Shown: one piece after another, positions 62,315-64,000 of the stretch
Layout of the letters: each line of letters begins with the position of its first letter
Numbering within the stretch: position 1 is the stretch's first letter
Source of the DNA: Hyphomicrobiales bacterium
GTDB lineage: Bacteria; Pseudomonadota; Alphaproteobacteria; Rhizobiales; Rhizobiaceae
Assembly: GCA_900489925.1 (NCBI GenBank)
Contig: UEHQ01000010.1
Location: forward strand, 183,871 to 247,870
Length of the DNA: 64,000 bases
Direction of reading: 5' to 3'
Position numbers and translations under genes: made by a program
The notes under the pieces: model-generated
Told to the model about the DNA's origin: nothing
What the model saw: only the letters and a program-made list of their open reading frames with translations
Databases searched by the model: none

Positions 62315-63157
62315 ATGTCTTACAAAACGATACTCGCCATTCTCGATACGGCCGACAATTGCACCGCGGTCGCCGATTTCGCCTTTGCGATCGCTGCCGC
62401 CAACGACGCGCATGTGATCGGCCTTCATGCCGAAACCATTGCCGTTGTGCCTCTCGTCGCCCCTATGGAGATACCGGATCCCGTAGCGGTCCAGGCGCTG
62501 CAGGATATGGCGCATTCGGAGACGGTGGACATCGAGCGCATCGTTCGCCGCAAAGCCCAGACCGAAGGCATTTCCTTCGAGTGGCGCAGCTTCGCTTCCT
62601 CTACGGGATATGGCTCCGCCCCGCTGATCGAAAGCGCGCGCAGCGCCGACCTTCTGATTGCTTCGCAGGCCGACCCGGCAAAGCCGTCGGACAGCCACGT
62701 TGACGTGAACAACTTCCTTCTCGACAGCGGCCGACCGGTACTGATGATCCCCTTCGTCATCCGCAAGCCGAAGCCGATCAAGCGCGTGCTGATCGCCTGG
62801 AATGGCTCCAAGGAAGCCGCGCGCGCAACCTTCGACGCGCTGCCTATACTCAAGGCAGCCGATGAGGTGGAGGTATTTTCGGTCGATCCTGTTGACAATG
62901 CGCTCCAGTCTGCGGCCGTGGCAGGTGCGGAGATCGCAGCCACGCTTGCCCGGCACGGCGTGAAGGTCACGCTTGCAACGGCGACGACCACCGACAGGCA
63001 CGCATCGACCGCGATCGAGAACCGGTTGTCGGACAGCAGCATCGATCTGCTGGTCATGGGCGCCTATACGCATTCGCGCCTTTGGCAGCTGATTTTCGGT
63101 GGAACCACGAAGACCCTGCTCCAGTCGATGACGGCCCTGACGCTGCTTTCACGATAG
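62315..63157 (+). CDS. Universal stress protein (two-domain)
   Basis: This 280-residue protein has two UspA folds in tandem. The first (about 1-145) begins SYKTILAILDTADNC. The second (about 155-280) begins PIKRVLIAWNGSKEAARATFDAL and ends VMGAYTHSRLWQLIFGGTTKTLL, with the ATP-binding G-x2-G-x9-G-[ST] pattern only partly kept. The role is in stress survival. The start ATG has AAGGAGAAACTC upstream. Confidence 0.9.
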   Translation: MSYKTILAILDTADNCTAVADFAFAIAAANDAHVIGLHAETIAVVPLVAPMEIPDPVAVQALQDMAHSETVDIERIVRRKAQTEGISFEWRSFASSTGYGSAPLIESARSADLLIASQADPAKPSDSHVDVNNFLLDSGRPVLMIPFVIRKPKPIKRVLIAWNGSKEAARATFDALPILKAADEVEVFSVDPVDNALQSAAVAGAEIAATLARHGVKVTLATATTTDRHASTAIENRLSDSSIDLLVMGAYTHSRLWQLIFGGTTKTLLQSMTALTLLSR

Positions 63158-63341
63158 GATCAGCATGGGGCTTGCGTTTTAGCCCCAAATTCCGCTAATT
63201 GCGACGACCGACGACGCCTCCGGCCCGGGTCCTTCCATCGCGCAGTTTCGGCTGCGCGATTTGCGTTTGACCGAAAACGGCGGAAGAGCGTCCGGCCGCC
63301 GGCAACCGGCGTGTCATCACTTCATGCCGCGGAGCAAGCCG

Positions 63342-63839
63342 ATGTCCCTTCCCGATAAAGCCTTCCCTGTTTCCTGGGATCAGTTCCACCGCGATGCTCG
63401 CGCCCTTGCCTGGAGACTGGCCGGTCTGAAGCGCGACTTCAAGGCGATCGTCTGTATTACCCGAGGCGGCCTCGTGCCGGCCGCGATCATCTCGCGCGAG
63501 TTGAACATTCGCCTGATCGAGACGGTCTGCGTCGCGTCCTATCATGACTACGTGAACCAGGGAGAGATGGTGCTCCTGAAGGGGATTGCGTCGGAACTTC
63601 TGGCCGATGGCGGCGAAAGCGTGCTTGTCGTCGATGACCTGACCGACACCGGGAAGACCGCCTCGGAAGTGCGAACGCTGCTGCCGAAAGCCCATTTCGC
63701 CTGCGTCTACGCCAAGCCGCAGGGTGTTCCGACGATCGATACCTTCGTCACGGAAGTCAGCCAGGATACCTGGATCTACTTCCCGTGGGACATGGGCTTC
63801 ACCTACCAGGAGCCGATCTCCAAGGGTAGCCGCGGCTAA
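63342..63839 (+). CDS. gpt: Xanthine phosphoribosyltransferase
   Basis: This 165-residue protein starts at ATG 63342 ([19 protein letters not shown]). The PRPP-binding motif is [18 protein letters not shown] (about residues 88-105), and purine recognition includes [18 protein letters not shown]. It salvages xanthine and guanine. Start choice is by the family N-terminus. A terminator hairpin follows. Confidence 0.93.
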   Translation: MSLPDKAFPVSWDQFHRDARALAWRLAGLKRDFKAIVCITRGGLVPAAIISRELNIRLIETVCVASYHDYVNQGEMVLLKGIASELLADGGESVLVVDDLTDTGKTASEVRTLLPKAHFACVYAKPQGVPTIDTFVTEVSQDTWIYFPWDMGFTYQEPISKGSRG

Positions 63840-63865
63840 GCCGCATCGCCGGCACGCAACGATAA

Positions 63866-63903
63866 GGTTGGAACAACCATAAATTGTTCCAATCTTTATT
63901 TAC
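63866..63903 (+). terminator. Rho-independent terminator after gpt
   Basis: The stem GGTTGGAACAA with TTGTTCCAATC (one G-T) around CCATAAA is followed by TTTATTT. Confidence 0.8.
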
Positions 63904-64000
63904 CGATATTCGGAAATCTGCTGTCCGCGGGATCGCGGACGCCTTATTGTCAGCTGACATTCCGGTGTGGCAGAGGCGCTGCCCGGACGATACCTCTGGG

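Overview
The window is ordinary high-GC chromosome of an alphaproteobacterium in the Rhizobiaceae (Rhizobium/Agrobacterium/Sinorhizobium group). The evidence is the set of lineage-typical proteins: ExoR, PopZ, a BA14K protein, DUF1127, DUF992, HlyU, a ChrR-type anti-sigma factor, the OrfA-like DUF47/Pit pair, and a unipolar-polysaccharide (UPP)-like cluster. No prophage, insertion sequence, rRNA or CRISPR array was seen. There are four tRNA genes (Pro-GGG, Cys-GCA, Asn-GUU, Leu-UAA). Species cannot be fixed from the sequence alone.

Layout. 1-5.3 kb: the 3' end of ihfA, a MerR regulator, a HAD phosphatase, tRNA-Pro with an SDR gene relic beside it, a cupin related to DMSP lyases but with altered metal ligands, and several small rhizobial proteins. 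5.4-13.5 kb: a polysaccharide cluster (O-antigen ligase/polymerase, polyprenyl glycosylphosphotransferase, GT4 glycosyltransferase and Wza exporter on the minus strand; a divergent Wzc/GumC-like protein with a decayed ATPase domain; a convergent BioF2/GNAT-fold protein). 13.6-21.9 kb: ctaA, a RibD-like reductase, an odd 250-residue protein joining the head of a SPOR-type protein to an RNase E-like tail, then argS, dgt, erpA, xth and exoR. 22.6-29 kb: FadL-type porin, valS, popZ, pcm.

29-40 kb holds small membrane proteins, tRNA-Cys, MgtC, BA14K, DUF47-Pit phosphate uptake, tRNA-Asn, a PAS hybrid histidine kinase, an MFS exporter and a Nudix hydrolase. 40.2-46.9 kb is a light/singlet-oxygen-type module: photolyase, FAD oxidoreductase, DUF1365, cyclopropane-fatty-acid synthase-like enzyme, SDR and a ChrR-like anti-sigma factor. 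Two promoters in it match the RpoE-ChrR type (TGATCC-N18-TA), but no sigma factor gene is adjacent. 47-50.9 kb is a sulfur/cysteine set (cysK, AlaX-type editing protein, sseA). 51-64 kb carries ald with a divergent Lrp regulator, an EamA exporter, a PilZ protein, a LysR/azoR divergent pair, a GGDEF cyclase, HlyU, ilvA, VanZ, tRNA-Leu, wrbA, a CinA-like protein, a universal stress protein and gpt.

The most unusual item is the 15.8-16.6 kb chimera. Its C-terminus carries a GWW peptide like the PNPase-docking motif of alphaproteobacterial RNase E, and it sits where a full SPOR-domain gene would be expected beside argS. Other items of interest are the putative RpoE-type promoters without an adjacent sigma factor, the anti-sigma factor lacking its zinc cysteines, the Wzc-like protein with lost Walker residues, and two unreported-looking small membrane proteins near 29.2-29.6 kb.
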